From an uncultured Tissierellia bacterium (lineage in GTDB: Bacteria; Bacillota; Clostridia; Tissierellales; Peptoniphilaceae): 64,000 nt of DNA. Below the pieces are notes generated by a model. It did no database searches, was not told where the DNA came from, and worked only from the letters and a program-made list of their open reading frames with translations. The translations under genes were made by a program, and so were the position numbers. The stretch is from NCBI GenBank assembly GCA_937923265.1, contig CALAJY010000010.1:1-64000 (forward strand). The letters run 5' to 3'. How positions within the stretch are numbered: the stretch's first letter is position 1; every line of letters starts with the position of its first letter. Of the stretch, positions 1 through 7,860 are shown one piece after another.

Positions 1-117
1 TTCGCTCGTGTGGCCCTACATATAGTTTTCCAAAATTCGAATATTTATTCAATTGAAATCCGTTTTCTTTTCATAAAGTGAAAGGAAATCTATTTCCCGT
101 CCCGAGACAACGCAAGA

Positions 118-951
118 TTAAACAGTCCGTGCAACCTGTACAAAAGCATAGCGATCCACAAAATACTCGGCTGCCTTCTGTGCATCTTCCAGATCATTGA
201 AGATGCCAAACATGGTCGGTCCGCTTCCGCTCATGAGAGCGAGTTGGGCGCCCTGTTCCTCCAACTCCCGCTTGATTTTTGCAAGTTCGGGGACCTCCTG
301 AAAGCTCACCGACTCCAGATGATTTTGCATTAACGAATAGGCTTTGGGACTATCGTAGGACATGAGATCAATCAGGTTTGAAATGCGGACCTTCCCATTC
401 GGCTTGATGTGTTGGTAGACATAGCGCGAGCTGAGGCTTTCCCCGTTGTTGACCAAAAGAAGGGCTTTCCCGTAGTAGTTCTTGAGAGGGGTGAGAATTT
501 CCCCTCTTCCACAGGCCCGAGCCGTTCCCCCCTTTATAAAAAAAGGAACATCTGAGCCCAGCTCTCCGGCGATATCCTTCAGCTCCTCCTCACTTAAATG
601 AAGGCTCCAAAGCTCATTCAAACCCAAGAGGGTGGCCGCTGCATCGGTACTGCCTCCTGCCAACCCGGCGGCGATGGGGATGCGCTTGGTTAGTTCAATC
701 ACCACCGAATCCTCCTCCGCACGATCTCGTAAGGCTCGCCAGGCCTTATAAATCAGATTGCTATCGTCCAATTTTAAATCCGGATGGTCACAAGTGAGCA
801 CAAAGCCACCCCTTCCCTTCTCAATGGAAAGCGTATCGTGGAGATCGATCTCCTGCATAATCGTATCGATCTCGTGGTAGCCATCCTCCCGCTCGGAGAG
901 CACATCCAAAGCGAGATTGATCTTGGCGTTGGCCTGTCGTTCAATATCCAT
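118..951 (-). CDS. ispE: 4-diphosphocytidyl-2-C-methyl-D-erythritol kinase
   Basis: This is a GHMP-family kinase that phosphorylates CDP-methylerythritol in the non-mevalonate isoprenoid pathway in the cytoplasm. The N-terminus AKINLALDVL, the ATP-binding loop PIAAGLAGGSTDAA and the C-terminal LMSGSGPTMFGIF are the three family motifs. The reading frame is open upstream to 999, but that extension runs through a terminator hairpin. The ATG at 951 has a clean AGGAGG upstream, so I place the start there (277 aa, a normal length). It lies 62 bases downstream of veg and is separated from it by the hairpin. Read-through or a promoter hidden in veg must drive it. No convincing terminator is visible in the 117 bases between its stop and the window edge. 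Confidence 0.95.
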   Translation of the reverse strand: MDIERQANAKINLALDVLSEREDGYHEIDTIMQEIDLHDTLSIEKGRGGFVLTCDHPDLKLDDSNLIYKAWRALRDRAEEDSVVIELTKRIPIAAGLAGGSTDAAATLLGLNELWSLHLSEEELKDIAGELGSDVPFFIKGGTARACGRGEILTPLKNYYGKALLLVNNGESLSSRYVYQHIKPNGKVRISNLIDLMSYDSPKAYSLMQNHLESVSFQEVPELAKIKRELEEQGAQLALMSGSGPTMFGIFNDLEDAQKAAEYFVDRYAFVQVARTV

Positions 952-966
952 AGATTTCCTCCTAAG

Positions 967-991
967 AAAAGGGGGCCTTTGGCCCCCTTTC
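967..991 (-). terminator. Terminator after veg
   Basis: The palindrome GGGGGCC-TTT-GGCCCCC is followed on the minus strand by TTTTC. It ends the veg transcript and overlaps the region just upstream of the ispE ribosome binding site, so some read-through into ispE is likely. Confidence 0.7.
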
Positions 992-1013
992 CCTCCCATT
1001 ACATTGCATCTGC

Positions 1014-1256
1014 TTAGTCAAAAATTGTCAGCTTCACAGTCGATGTCAGAACATCCGTATAAGTGTAGGATACCACACGTTCAATGTCGAATTCGTTATT
1101 AATCCTTACCGTAAAAACATCATCAAAAGCTCCCTCGATGATCCCCTCCTTGGTAATAATGCGCTTTCGACCCTTATCCGCTTTTACCTCCACTTTTCGT
1201 CCAATGTTTTGCTCAACTTCCGCTTTGATTGCTTGAATCGCTGTATTATCTTTCAC
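1014..1256 (-). CDS. veg: Veg family protein
   Basis: This 80-aa protein matches the small Veg family (DUF1021) of Bacillota. It has the typical ending, with SYTYTDVLTSTVKLTIFD resembling the B. subtilis consensus of aromatic-Tyr-aspartate-(I/V)LT-T-V-L. In B. subtilis Veg has been linked to biofilm gene control, but the biochemical role is not settled. Translation begins at a GTG (1254-1256) preceded by GAAGGGACCC. Its position directly upstream of ispE is the same order as in B. subtilis, which strengthens the call. The protein is small, charged and cytoplasmic, with no signal peptide. Confidence 0.9.
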   Translation of the reverse strand: MKDNTAIQAIKAEVEQNIGRKVEVKADKGRKRIITKEGIIEGAFDDVFTVRINNEFDIERVVSYTYTDVLTSTVKLTIFD

Positions 1257-1334
1257 GATGGGTCCCTTCTAGGTTCACGAGTTCGCCGGCAGAAGCAAAG
1301 GAAGCAGGTCGAACGTATGGGCCAACAGTTTTAC

Positions 1335-2714
1335 TTAGCGAAAGAAAGCTCGATACGCACGATAAGTCTCGTAAGCATCCGCCTTGCTTGCCAATTCGAT
1401 GGGGGCATGCATGGAGAGCATGCCGGTTCCACAATCCACCACCTCTGCGCCGTATTCTGCAAGAATGTAGGCAATGGTTCCACCGCCACCCGCGTCGATT
1501 TTTCCAAGTTCTCCGGTCTGCCAAATCACGCCGTCCTTTTGGAAAATCTGACGGAGCTCGTTTAAGAATTCCGCATTCGCATCGTTGCTTCCGCCTTTTC
1601 CACCGGATCCGGTATACTTTGAAACAGTGATTCCGCAGCCCATCCAAGAGCTGTTGTCCTTTTCGAAGACATCCGGATACATCGGATCATAGGCCGCCGT
1701 TACGTCGGCGGAAAGAACCCGGGAGTTTGCCATGGTCCGCTTGAATTCCAACTCGTTATAGGTCTCTTTCCCGGAAGCCAACACCTCGGAGACCAGATTC
1801 TCAAAGAATTTGGAGTGCATTCCCGTATTGCCAACGGAGCCGATCTCCTCCTTGTCTACCAGAAGCGCAACCGCTGTCCGTTCCGGATTCTCGGTTTCCA
1901 AGATGGCACGCAGGTTCGCATAGGAGCAAATGCGGTCATCATGTCCGTGACCCGCAATCAGAGACCGGTCGAATCCCACTTCTCTGGCAGGTCCCGCGGG
2001 AACCACTTCAATTTCCGCAACCTGGAAATCTTCCTCTTCCAAGTCATACTTCTCCTTGAGGAGTTTTAAAATGTTCTCTTTCACGGGATCCTTGCAGTCC
2101 TTGTCCCGGTTTCCGCCGTCATGACCGCAGACAACCTGGAGCTGCTCTCCCGTCACAATCTCTTTTCCCGTCTTCGCCATCTGCTCGCGGGAAAGGTGAA
2201 TCAGAAGATCATTGATATAGAATACGGGGTCTCCCTCTTCCTCACCGATGTTGATGTCAATCTGTTTTCCCTCTTTGGTAAACGCAATTCCATGAAGAGC
2301 GAGGGGAAGCGTGGTCCACTGGTACTTTTTGACACCTCCATAGTAGTGGGTTCTCAGATAGGCCATGTTTCCCTCTTCATGAAGGGGAACCGCCTTTAGG
2401 TCTAAGCGAGGACAGTCGATGTGGGAACCGACAATGTCCATCCCGTCCGTCAGATTTTTGCCCATGACAAAAAGGGCAACTCCTTTGTTCTTATTCACGG
2501 CATAGAACTTCTGTCCCGGCTTTACTTCCTGGCCCTGGATAGAATCAAAGGGAACAAATCCCTTCTCTTCGGCTTGGCGAACAATCTCTTTGCTGGCTAA
2601 ACGTTCCGTTTTTGCGGTAGATAGAAAACGAATGTAGCCTTTTGAATATTGTTCCAATTCCTCCCGTTCCTGCGAGGAAAGTTTTTCATACACTTTAACT
2701 CTCTCGTAGCCCAT
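1335..2714 (-). CDS. M18 family aminopeptidase
   Basis: This is a 459-aa zinc aminopeptidase of the M18 family (aspartyl aminopeptidase/ApeA type), the usual length. Metal-ligand and catalytic motifs are visible in order: GSHIDCPRLDL (His and Asp), the central HGHDDR, DKEEIGSVG (Glu pair), and a late HAPIEL. The enzyme removes N-terminal residues from peptides in the cytoplasm and would process peptides imported by transporters such as the opp system at the end of the window. The start at 2714 has AAGGAGGAAGC directly upstream. A 27-base inverted repeat lies in the upstream region (2743-2769) with a TATAAT at 2803-2808. The gene stands alone, diverging from the DUF1858 gene. Confidence 0.93.
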   Translation of the reverse strand: MGYERVKVYEKLSSQEREELEQYSKGYIRFLSTAKTERLASKEIVRQAEEKGFVPFDSIQGQEVKPGQKFYAVNKNKGVALFVMGKNLTDGMDIVGSHIDCPRLDLKAVPLHEEGNMAYLRTHYYGGVKKYQWTTLPLALHGIAFTKEGKQIDINIGEEEGDPVFYINDLLIHLSREQMAKTGKEIVTGEQLQVVCGHDGGNRDKDCKDPVKENILKLLKEKYDLEEEDFQVAEIEVVPAGPAREVGFDRSLIAGHGHDDRICSYANLRAILETENPERTAVALLVDKEEIGSVGNTGMHSKFFENLVSEVLASGKETYNELEFKRTMANSRVLSADVTAAYDPMYPDVFEKDNSSWMGCGITVSKYTGSGGKGGSNDANAEFLNELRQIFQKDGVIWQTGELGKIDAGGGGTIAYILAEYGAEVVDCGTGMLSMHAPIELASKADAYETYRAYRAFFR

Positions 2715-2742
2715 GCTTCCTCCTTATTAAATAAAATAAAAG

Positions 2743-2769
2743 TTGCGAATCGTTTGACCGAATTCGCAA
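2743..2769 (-). promoter_or_regulatory. Inverted repeat upstream of M18 aminopeptidase
   Basis: TTGCGAAT at 2743-2750 and ATTCGCAA at 2762-2769 are perfect 8-base inverted arms separated by 11 bases. The element lies downstream of the proposed start of transcription and upstream of the ribosome binding site. It could be a DNA operator or an RNA hairpin in the leader. No regulator is encoded nearby to match with it. Confidence 0.45.
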
Positions 2770-2802
2770 AGTCCATAAAATACTACGAACTATATATATC
2801 CA

Positions 2803-2832
2803 ATTATACAATTTTTAAACAAAAAATGTTAT
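2803..2832 (-). promoter_or_regulatory. Candidate promoter for M18 aminopeptidase
   Basis: On the minus strand a perfect TATAAT (2803-2808) follows ATAACA (2827-2832) at 18 bases. The -35 is weak; the -10 is good. Confidence 0.4.
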
Positions 2833-2887
2833 ATTACTTTCAAATAGGGTATGCTAGTAAGACAGTGTAATGAAGAAAGGAGTAACT

Positions 2888-3109
2888 ATGGCTGATCAAC
2901 CACAAGAACAAGAGAATTCGGTCGTCTTAACCAAGACCATGCTGATATCTGAAGTGATACAAAAGAAGCCGCGGACCCTACAAACTCTTATGATGAGCGG
3001 AATGGGATGCATCGGCTGCCCCTCCTCCCTGATGGAGACCGTGGAGCAAGCCGCTTATGTTCACGGCATCGATCCCGATGCCCTGATCGAACGGCTGAAT
3101 GCGTGCTAA
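2888..3109 (+). CDS. DUF1858 domain (hybrid-cluster-associated disulfide) protein
   Basis: This 73-aa protein carries the DUF1858 fold with the signature SGMGCIGC, a CxxC pair near the middle, and a terminal Cys (ERLNAC). Small proteins of this family are called hybrid-cluster-protein-associated redox disulfide proteins because of their genome company; no reaction is proven. The ATG at 2888 follows GAAAGGAG and is preferred over an in-frame ATG 18 bases upstream that lacks a site. The first ~20 residues are polar (QPQEQEN) and unlike the core. It is the only plus-strand gene in the first 11.9 kb and ends in a shared hairpin with the convergent glutaredoxin gene, itself a thiol redox protein. 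Confidence 0.85.
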   Translation: MADQPQEQENSVVLTKTMLISEVIQKKPRTLQTLMMSGMGCIGCPSSLMETVEQAAYVHGIDPDALIERLNAC

Positions 3110-3123
3110 GAAAATTTCGATAC

Positions 3124-3160
3124 AAAAAAAAAGGAAGGCCGAAGGCCTTCCTTTTTTTTG
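3124..3160. terminator. Bidirectional terminator
   Basis: AAGGAAGGCC-GAA-GGCCTTCCTT is flanked by A-runs on the left and T-runs on the right, so it serves both the DUF1858 gene (+) and the glutaredoxin gene (-). Confidence 0.9.
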
Positions 3161-3166
3161 TATCTT

Positions 3167-3397
3167 CTACTTTTTCAGGAGCTCGTCCAACTTTGCTTTG
3201 TCAAAGCCAACGACATCCTCATCATCCACGCGGATAATGGGAACACCGGCGTAACCCTTGGATAGCAGTTCCTTACGAGCATCCATGTCCTTGCTGATGT
3301 CTCTCTCATCAAATTCGATGTTGTTCTCTTTTAAATATTCCTTCGCCTGCTTGCAAAAGGTGCAGGTGGGCGAAGTAAATACGGTAACTTTCGCCAT
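3167..3397 (-). CDS. Glutaredoxin-like protein (NrdH type)
   Basis: This 76-aa thioredoxin-fold protein has an early CxxC active site in SPTCTFCKQAKEYL and the cis-proline/glutathione-region motif GVPIIRVDDEDVVGFD. Length and motif order match glutaredoxin-like NrdH and the YruB/Grx family, which pass electrons to ribonucleotide reductase or other thiol targets. The ATG at 3397 has GGAGAGGAG upstream; an ATG 18 bases earlier has no site. No ribonucleotide reductase gene is in the window, so the partner is unknown. Confidence 0.9.
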   Translation of the reverse strand: MAKVTVFTSPTCTFCKQAKEYLKENNIEFDERDISKDMDARKELLSKGYAGVPIIRVDDEDVVGFDKAKLDELLKK

Positions 3398-3474
3398 AAT
3401 CAATCTCCTCTCCAATTTCTTTCATCCTCATCGGACAACTATATATTACCCAGCTTCGCAAAGATAAACCATCC

Positions 3475-4338
3475 CTAACATTTTTTTAAGCAATCTCGAA
3501 GGTCGATAAAATTTTTTAGGGAGAGGTTCTCCGGCCGAAGGTTCGGATCCAGCCCCAGGGAATCAAACACGGCTCTCAGCTCGGATTTGCTCTTTCCCGT
3601 TGCCCGTGAAAAACCATTGATTGCCGTCTTCCTCCGCTGTTGAAAGACCGTTTGGAAGAGCCGTCCCAGCTCCTCCGCCCCTTGGGGAATCTCCCCCTCC
3701 TGTTTTAACACCAGGTGGACCACCTCCGAATCCACCTTGGGGGATGGCATAAACACCTCTTTGGGAGCCCGAATCACCCGTTTTGCCCGGGCATAAAGTT
3801 GGATAAAGAGGGTTAGTGACCCGTATTCCTTGCTGGAGGGCGCTGCCGTCATCCGGTCGGCCACCTCCTTTTGAACCATCACCGTGAGCGATTGAAAGGG
3901 GAGTCCCTCCGTCAAAAAACGCTTCAGCAAGGGCGTGGTGATATAGTAGGGAAGATTCGCCACCAAGCGAAGTGCTCCCTCTCTTTGCTCCCGGGCGAGC
4001 AGGGCCGCAAAGTCCAGCTTCAGGGCATCACCCTCCACCAGGCGAAATTTCTCATCGCTTCCAAAATGATCCTCCAGGATCGGCAGGAGCTGGGGGTCAA
4101 TCTCCACGGAGATGACCCGGTGGGCCTTGCCCAGGAGCTCCTGGGTGAGGGTCCCGATGCCGGGTCCGATCTCTAAGACGGTATCCTGCGGCCCCACCCC
4201 CGCTTCCCGGACAATCTTTCGAACAATGTTCCCGTCGATGAGAAAGTTCTGTCCAAAGTTCTTCCGAAAGTCAATGCCCCATCGGTCCATGACCCGGCGA
4301 ATCACCGCCGGAGAATATAGGGGTTCGTTTTCACTCAT
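3475..4338 (-). CDS. rsmA: 16S rRNA (adenine1518/1519-N6)-dimethyltransferase
   Basis: RsmA/KsgA dimethylates two adjacent adenines in the 3' hairpin of 16S rRNA during small-subunit maturation. Visible motifs are KNFGQNFLIDGN at the start, the SAM site VLEIGPGIGTLTQEL, and the catalytic NLPYYITTPLL. At 287 aa it has normal length. The ATG at 4338 overlaps the rnmV stop by 8 bases (ATGAGTGA), indicating translational coupling. An ATG at 4350 is possible but would deepen the overlap. tatD-rnmV-ksgA is a conserved order in Bacillota. Confidence 0.96.
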   Translation of the reverse strand: MSENEPLYSPAVIRRVMDRWGIDFRKNFGQNFLIDGNIVRKIVREAGVGPQDTVLEIGPGIGTLTQELLGKAHRVISVEIDPQLLPILEDHFGSDEKFRLVEGDALKLDFAALLAREQREGALRLVANLPYYITTPLLKRFLTEGLPFQSLTVMVQKEVADRMTAAPSSKEYGSLTLFIQLYARAKRVIRAPKEVFMPSPKVDSEVVHLVLKQEGEIPQGAEELGRLFQTVFQQRRKTAINGFSRATGKSKSELRAVFDSLGLDPNLRPENLSLKNFIDLRDCLKKC

Positions 4339-4912
4339 GGCGGGCCTCATGGATTTTCTTCATCGTCTCCTCAAACTCCTCTCGACCAATCTCATAGTCA
4401 TTCAACCGATGCAGCAGCTGTTTCGCATTCCCATAGCCGATATGGAGAGACTCTCCCAGAGCGAGTCGGCGCTCTTTGGAACCCGCATCCCCTAAAAGGC
4501 CATGACGGATCAGGTCCTCCCTGCGAAACTCCTGCCGGATCTCTCCAAGCGTTGCATGCGCCTTGCGGAGGGCTTCCCAAATCGTTTCGGGCCGGGCGTT
4601 TTCCACTCCAATGTCCGCACCCTTTTGGGCCCCGCTCCGGGCAATGTAGGCCTGTCGAGCCTGAGGAATCCGCTGTCGAATACGAGAGCGAATGCGTTCC
4701 CCCGCATAATCGGGATCGGTGAGAACGATGAGCCCTCTCCTCTCCTGAAGCTCTTCCAATCGGTCTAGCAGGTCGGGAGGGAAGCCATGACCATGGGTGA
4801 TCACACACTCACAGTCCACCGCTCGTTTCACAGCGGCAACATCATCCTTCCCCTCCACGACGATGATCTCCAAAATATGAGGACGCTGCCCGCTATCGTA
4901 ATCCTGCGTCAT
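4331..4912 (-). CDS. rnmV: Ribonuclease M5
   Basis: RNase M5 carries out the final maturation of 5S rRNA in Bacillota. This 193-aa protein has the TOPRIM features: EIIVVEGKDD near the N-terminus (catalytic Glu) and LTDPDYAGERIR (DxD) in the middle. The frame is open far upstream inside tatD, but the ATG at 4912 has AAGGAGCGGAAA before it and gives the usual length. The gene overlaps tatD by 20 bases and ksgA by 8, so the three are translated from one message. Confidence 0.95.
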   Translation of the reverse strand: MTQDYDSGQRPHILEIIVVEGKDDVAAVKRAVDCECVITHGHGFPPDLLDRLEELQERRGLIVLTDPDYAGERIRSRIRQRIPQARQAYIARSGAQKGADIGVENARPETIWEALRKAHATLGEIRQEFRREDLIRHGLLGDAGSKERRLALGESLHIGYGNAKQLLHRLNDYEIGREEFEETMKKIHEARHE

Positions 4913-5717
4913 TTTCCGCTCCTTGTTCTCGTAAGGCCTTAAGCTCTTTTTGAATCCCATAAAAGCGGCCGGCATTCTCGGTAAAAACGTCGGCCAAGCG
5001 GTCGGGCGATGTTTCGCGCAGGGCCGCAATCGCCGATAGAGTGAACCGGCAATAACCGGGCCTGTTCCTTTTTCCCCGCTTCGGAACGGGAGCCAGATAG
5101 GGACCGTCCGTCTCCAACAGAATTCGCTCTTCCGAAACGCGTTTCGCAAGCGCCTTCGGGTTGGGAGCGTTTTTAAAGGTGACCATGCCGCCGAGAGAAA
5201 TGTAGCAGTCCCAGTCTTCCAAGCGGTCCCAGCTTTCGACCTCCTCGTTAAAGGAGTGCATCAGGATTTTCAGCCGACCTCCAAAATTCTTCAGGATGGA
5301 CAGGGTATCCTCCCCGGCCTCCCGGCTGTGAATGACGACCGGCTTTTGGCAATCCTCCGCCACTTGCAGCTGCCGCTCGAAAACTTCCCACTGTTTCTCT
5401 CGGGAAGCCGTGTCATAGTGATAATCCAAGCCAATTTCCCCCACGGCAACCGCTTTCGGATGCCGCAGGAGGTCCTTCATCTCCGCTTCCCAGTCCTTGG
5501 TATAAGATGCGGCTTCCTGGGGGTGGGTCCCGAGGCAGGCAAAAATTCCGGGATTCTCCTCCGCTAGGGCTAGGGATTTGAAAGAAGACTCTCGGTCACA
5601 GCCGGGATTGATGACGGCAAGAATCCCCTCTTGCGAGAGGGAGGAAATCAGCTCCGTCCGGTCCTCTTCATAAGCGACATCATCAAGATGACAATGGCTG
5701 TCTACCAACCACTTCAT
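4893..5717 (-). CDS. tatD: TatD family metal-dependent hydrolase
   Basis: This 274-aa TIM-barrel hydrolase belongs to the TatD/YabD DNase family. Metal ligands are visible as DSHCHLDD at the start, GEIGLDYH (Glu), VIHSRE and the late LETDGPYLAP (Asp). Family members act as 3'-5' exonucleases or D-aminoacyl hydrolases; the substrate here is not predictable. It is the first gene of the tatD-rnmV-ksgA operon, with a hairpin from the metG end immediately upstream. Confidence 0.93.
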   Translation of the reverse strand: MKWLVDSHCHLDDVAYEEDRTELISSLSQEGILAVINPGCDRESSFKSLALAEENPGIFACLGTHPQEAASYTKDWEAEMKDLLRHPKAVAVGEIGLDYHYDTASREKQWEVFERQLQVAEDCQKPVVIHSREAGEDTLSILKNFGGRLKILMHSFNEEVESWDRLEDWDCYISLGGMVTFKNAPNPKALAKRVSEERILLETDGPYLAPVPKRGKRNRPGYCRFTLSAIAALRETSPDRLADVFTENAGRFYGIQKELKALREQGAENDAGLR

Positions 5718-5735
5718 GCCCGCTCCTTTCTCTTA

Positions 5736-5772
5736 TAAAAAGACTCCTGTGCCCACACAGGAGTCTTTTTTT
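5736..5772 (-). terminator. Terminator after metG
   Basis: AGACTCCTGTG and its complement form a strong stem with A/T runs on both sides. It lies between the metG stop and the tatD start on the same strand and may also limit read-through into tatD. Confidence 0.8.
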
Positions 5773-5783
5773 CCAACAAACAG

Positions 5784-7817
5784 CTAGCCAATATAGGTCC
5801 CTTTTTCCACGGAATCAATGGGGCTGAGGGGAGCCACCGTGCCATGCTCCTCATCTTCCGCCGTCAAGATCATGCCGTAGGATTCGATGCCCCGGATCTT
5901 TCTCGGCTTTAGGTTCACACAGAACACGAGTTTCTTCCCAATGAGGTCCCGGGGTTGGTACCAGTCTCGGATACCGGAGACGATCGTTCTTGTCTCATCG
6001 CCAAAGTCCACGGTCTCCACTAACAGGCGATCCGCATCGGGATGGGGTTTGCAATCGATGACCTCGCCCACCCGGAGCCGCACCTTTTCAAAATCTTCAA
6101 AGGCGATGGTCGCATCCGCAGGCTTCTTTTCGCTTTCCTGCGTTTTCTCGGGTTTCTCCCGATCGCCGGCTTTTTTCTTCTCCCCCGTTCGGCGCTGGCG
6201 GAGGTCCTCCAGGGAGATCCCCAGACGTTCCGCAATCAGTTTGTCATTCGCTTCATAGAGATGTCCCAATTCCTTCTCCAAATCCAGACGCGGGAAGAGG
6301 GGCTTTCCATTCACCACCTTCGTGCCTGCCGGATAGACGTTCGCTTCGCTCGCCCGGGTCATGGGCTGTGCTTCCATTCCAATACGACGGAAAATCTCCT
6401 CCGAGGTCTCCGGCATGAAGGGGCGTAGGAGGCAGGCAATCGCCCGCAGGGAGTCGGCAAGGCGATACAGAACGGTGTCCAACCGCTTCCCATCCTCTTT
6501 GGCTAAGATCCAGGGAGCCGTCTCATCGATATACTTGTTCGTCCGCCGAATCAGGGTCCAGATTTCCTCCAGCACATGTTGGAAGGTGTAGTCCTTCATC
6601 TCTTTCTTCACATGGTCCAGGCACTCCCGCTGAATCTTCAGAAGATCTTCATCGGGGCCCTGCGTTTCTCCCGCTTGGGGAACCAGTCCCTCGCGATATT
6701 TTTCAATCATCGCGATTGTGCGAGACACCAGATTTCCCAGATCATTGGCAAGATCCGAATTGAGCCGCTGTAAGAATTTCTTCGAAGAGAAATTTCCATC
6801 CGTTCCGAAGTTAAACTCGCGAAGAACAAAGTATTTCAAGACATCTCGCCCGTAGAGTTCCACCAGGGGCTCGGGATAGATCACGTTTCCTTTGGACTTG
6901 CTCATCTTGTCATCGTCAAAGAGAATCCAGCCGTGGCCAAAGACCTGGTCCGGCAGGGGCAAATTCAACGCCATCAGGACAGCCGGCCAAATAATGGTAT
7001 GGAAACGAACGATGTCTCGACCGACAAAGTGGATGCCTGCCGGCCAATAGTGCTTAAATTTCTCCGGGTCATCTCCATAGCCGATTCCCGTCAGGTAGCA
7101 GATCAAAGCATCAATCCAAACATAGACCACATGATCCGGGTCAAAGGGAATCTTTACGCCCCAGTCGATCTTGTGCCGACTCACGGAGAGGTCTTCCAGG
7201 CCATCCTTAAAGAAGGATCCAATCATCTCCTTCTTCCGGTTGAGTGGCTTGATAAAGTCTGGATGGTCTTCATAATACTTCAACAGCCGATCCTGGTACT
7301 TGGAAAGGCGGAAGAAATAGCTCTCCTCCTCCCGATATTCCACGGGACGACCGCAGGAAGGACACTTGCCATCCACCAACTGGGATTCCGTCCAGAATTC
7401 CTCGCAGGGGGTGCAGTAATATCCCTTGTAAACGTCCTTATAAATGTCCCCCTGATCATAGAGTTGCTGGACGATTTTTTGCACGTCTTTTTCATGCTGA
7501 GGGTCCGTGGACCGCACAAAGGTGTCCGGTTCCACATCCAACAGTTTCCACAAATCCTTGATGGATTGGACGATCGGATCGATGTATTCCTTGGGCTCCT
7601 TTCCCTTGTCCGCAGCCGCCCGGGCCAACTTCTCCCCGTGCTCATCGGATCCGGTGACATAATAGGTATCGTAGCCCAGTTCATCCATGTAGCGACGAAC
7701 GGTGTCGCACACAATGCTGGTATAGGTATTTCCCAAATGCAGATTCGCACTGGGATAGTAAATCGGGGCCGTAATATAGAAAGGCTTTTTGCCCTCGCCA
7801 CAATGTTCTTTACACAT
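5784..7817 (-). CDS. metG: Methionyl-tRNA synthetase
   Basis: This 677-aa class I synthetase charges tRNA-Met. The HIGH-type motif is HLGN (residues 27-30) and the KMSKS loop is at 304-308. A single zinc knuckle uses Cys 135, 138, 152 and 155. A linker rich in Lys/Glu (about 545-570) joins the catalytic core to a C-terminal EMAP-type tRNA-binding domain (from ~575), the dimeric form common in Bacillota. The ATG at 7817 follows CAGGAGGAAAGT. It lies 43 bases downstream of the ykvI-like gene with no terminator between, so the two may share a transcript. No T-box is visible before it. Confidence 0.97.
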   Translation of the reverse strand: MCKEHCGEGKKPFYITAPIYYPSANLHLGNTYTSIVCDTVRRYMDELGYDTYYVTGSDEHGEKLARAAADKGKEPKEYIDPIVQSIKDLWKLLDVEPDTFVRSTDPQHEKDVQKIVQQLYDQGDIYKDVYKGYYCTPCEEFWTESQLVDGKCPSCGRPVEYREEESYFFRLSKYQDRLLKYYEDHPDFIKPLNRKKEMIGSFFKDGLEDLSVSRHKIDWGVKIPFDPDHVVYVWIDALICYLTGIGYGDDPEKFKHYWPAGIHFVGRDIVRFHTIIWPAVLMALNLPLPDQVFGHGWILFDDDKMSKSKGNVIYPEPLVELYGRDVLKYFVLREFNFGTDGNFSSKKFLQRLNSDLANDLGNLVSRTIAMIEKYREGLVPQAGETQGPDEDLLKIQRECLDHVKKEMKDYTFQHVLEEIWTLIRRTNKYIDETAPWILAKEDGKRLDTVLYRLADSLRAIACLLRPFMPETSEEIFRRIGMEAQPMTRASEANVYPAGTKVVNGKPLFPRLDLEKELGHLYEANDKLIAERLGISLEDLRQRRTGEKKKAGDREKPEKTQESEKKPADATIAFEDFEKVRLRVGEVIDCKPHPDADRLLVETVDFGDETRTIVSGIRDWYQPRDLIGKKLVFCVNLKPRKIRGIESYGMILTAEDEEHGTVAPLSPIDSVEKGTYIG

Positions 7818-7860
7818 ACTTTCCTCCTGAATCCTTCTTCATTCCTTGTTATATCATAAG

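Noticed and set aside
1246..1647. 133-codon minus-strand frame overlapping the aminopeptidase end
   Set aside because: Arg/Cys-rich shadow of the M18 gene in another frame with no family resemblance.
6933..7859. 308-codon plus-strand frame opposite metG
   Set aside because: Antisense shadow of a conserved synthetase.
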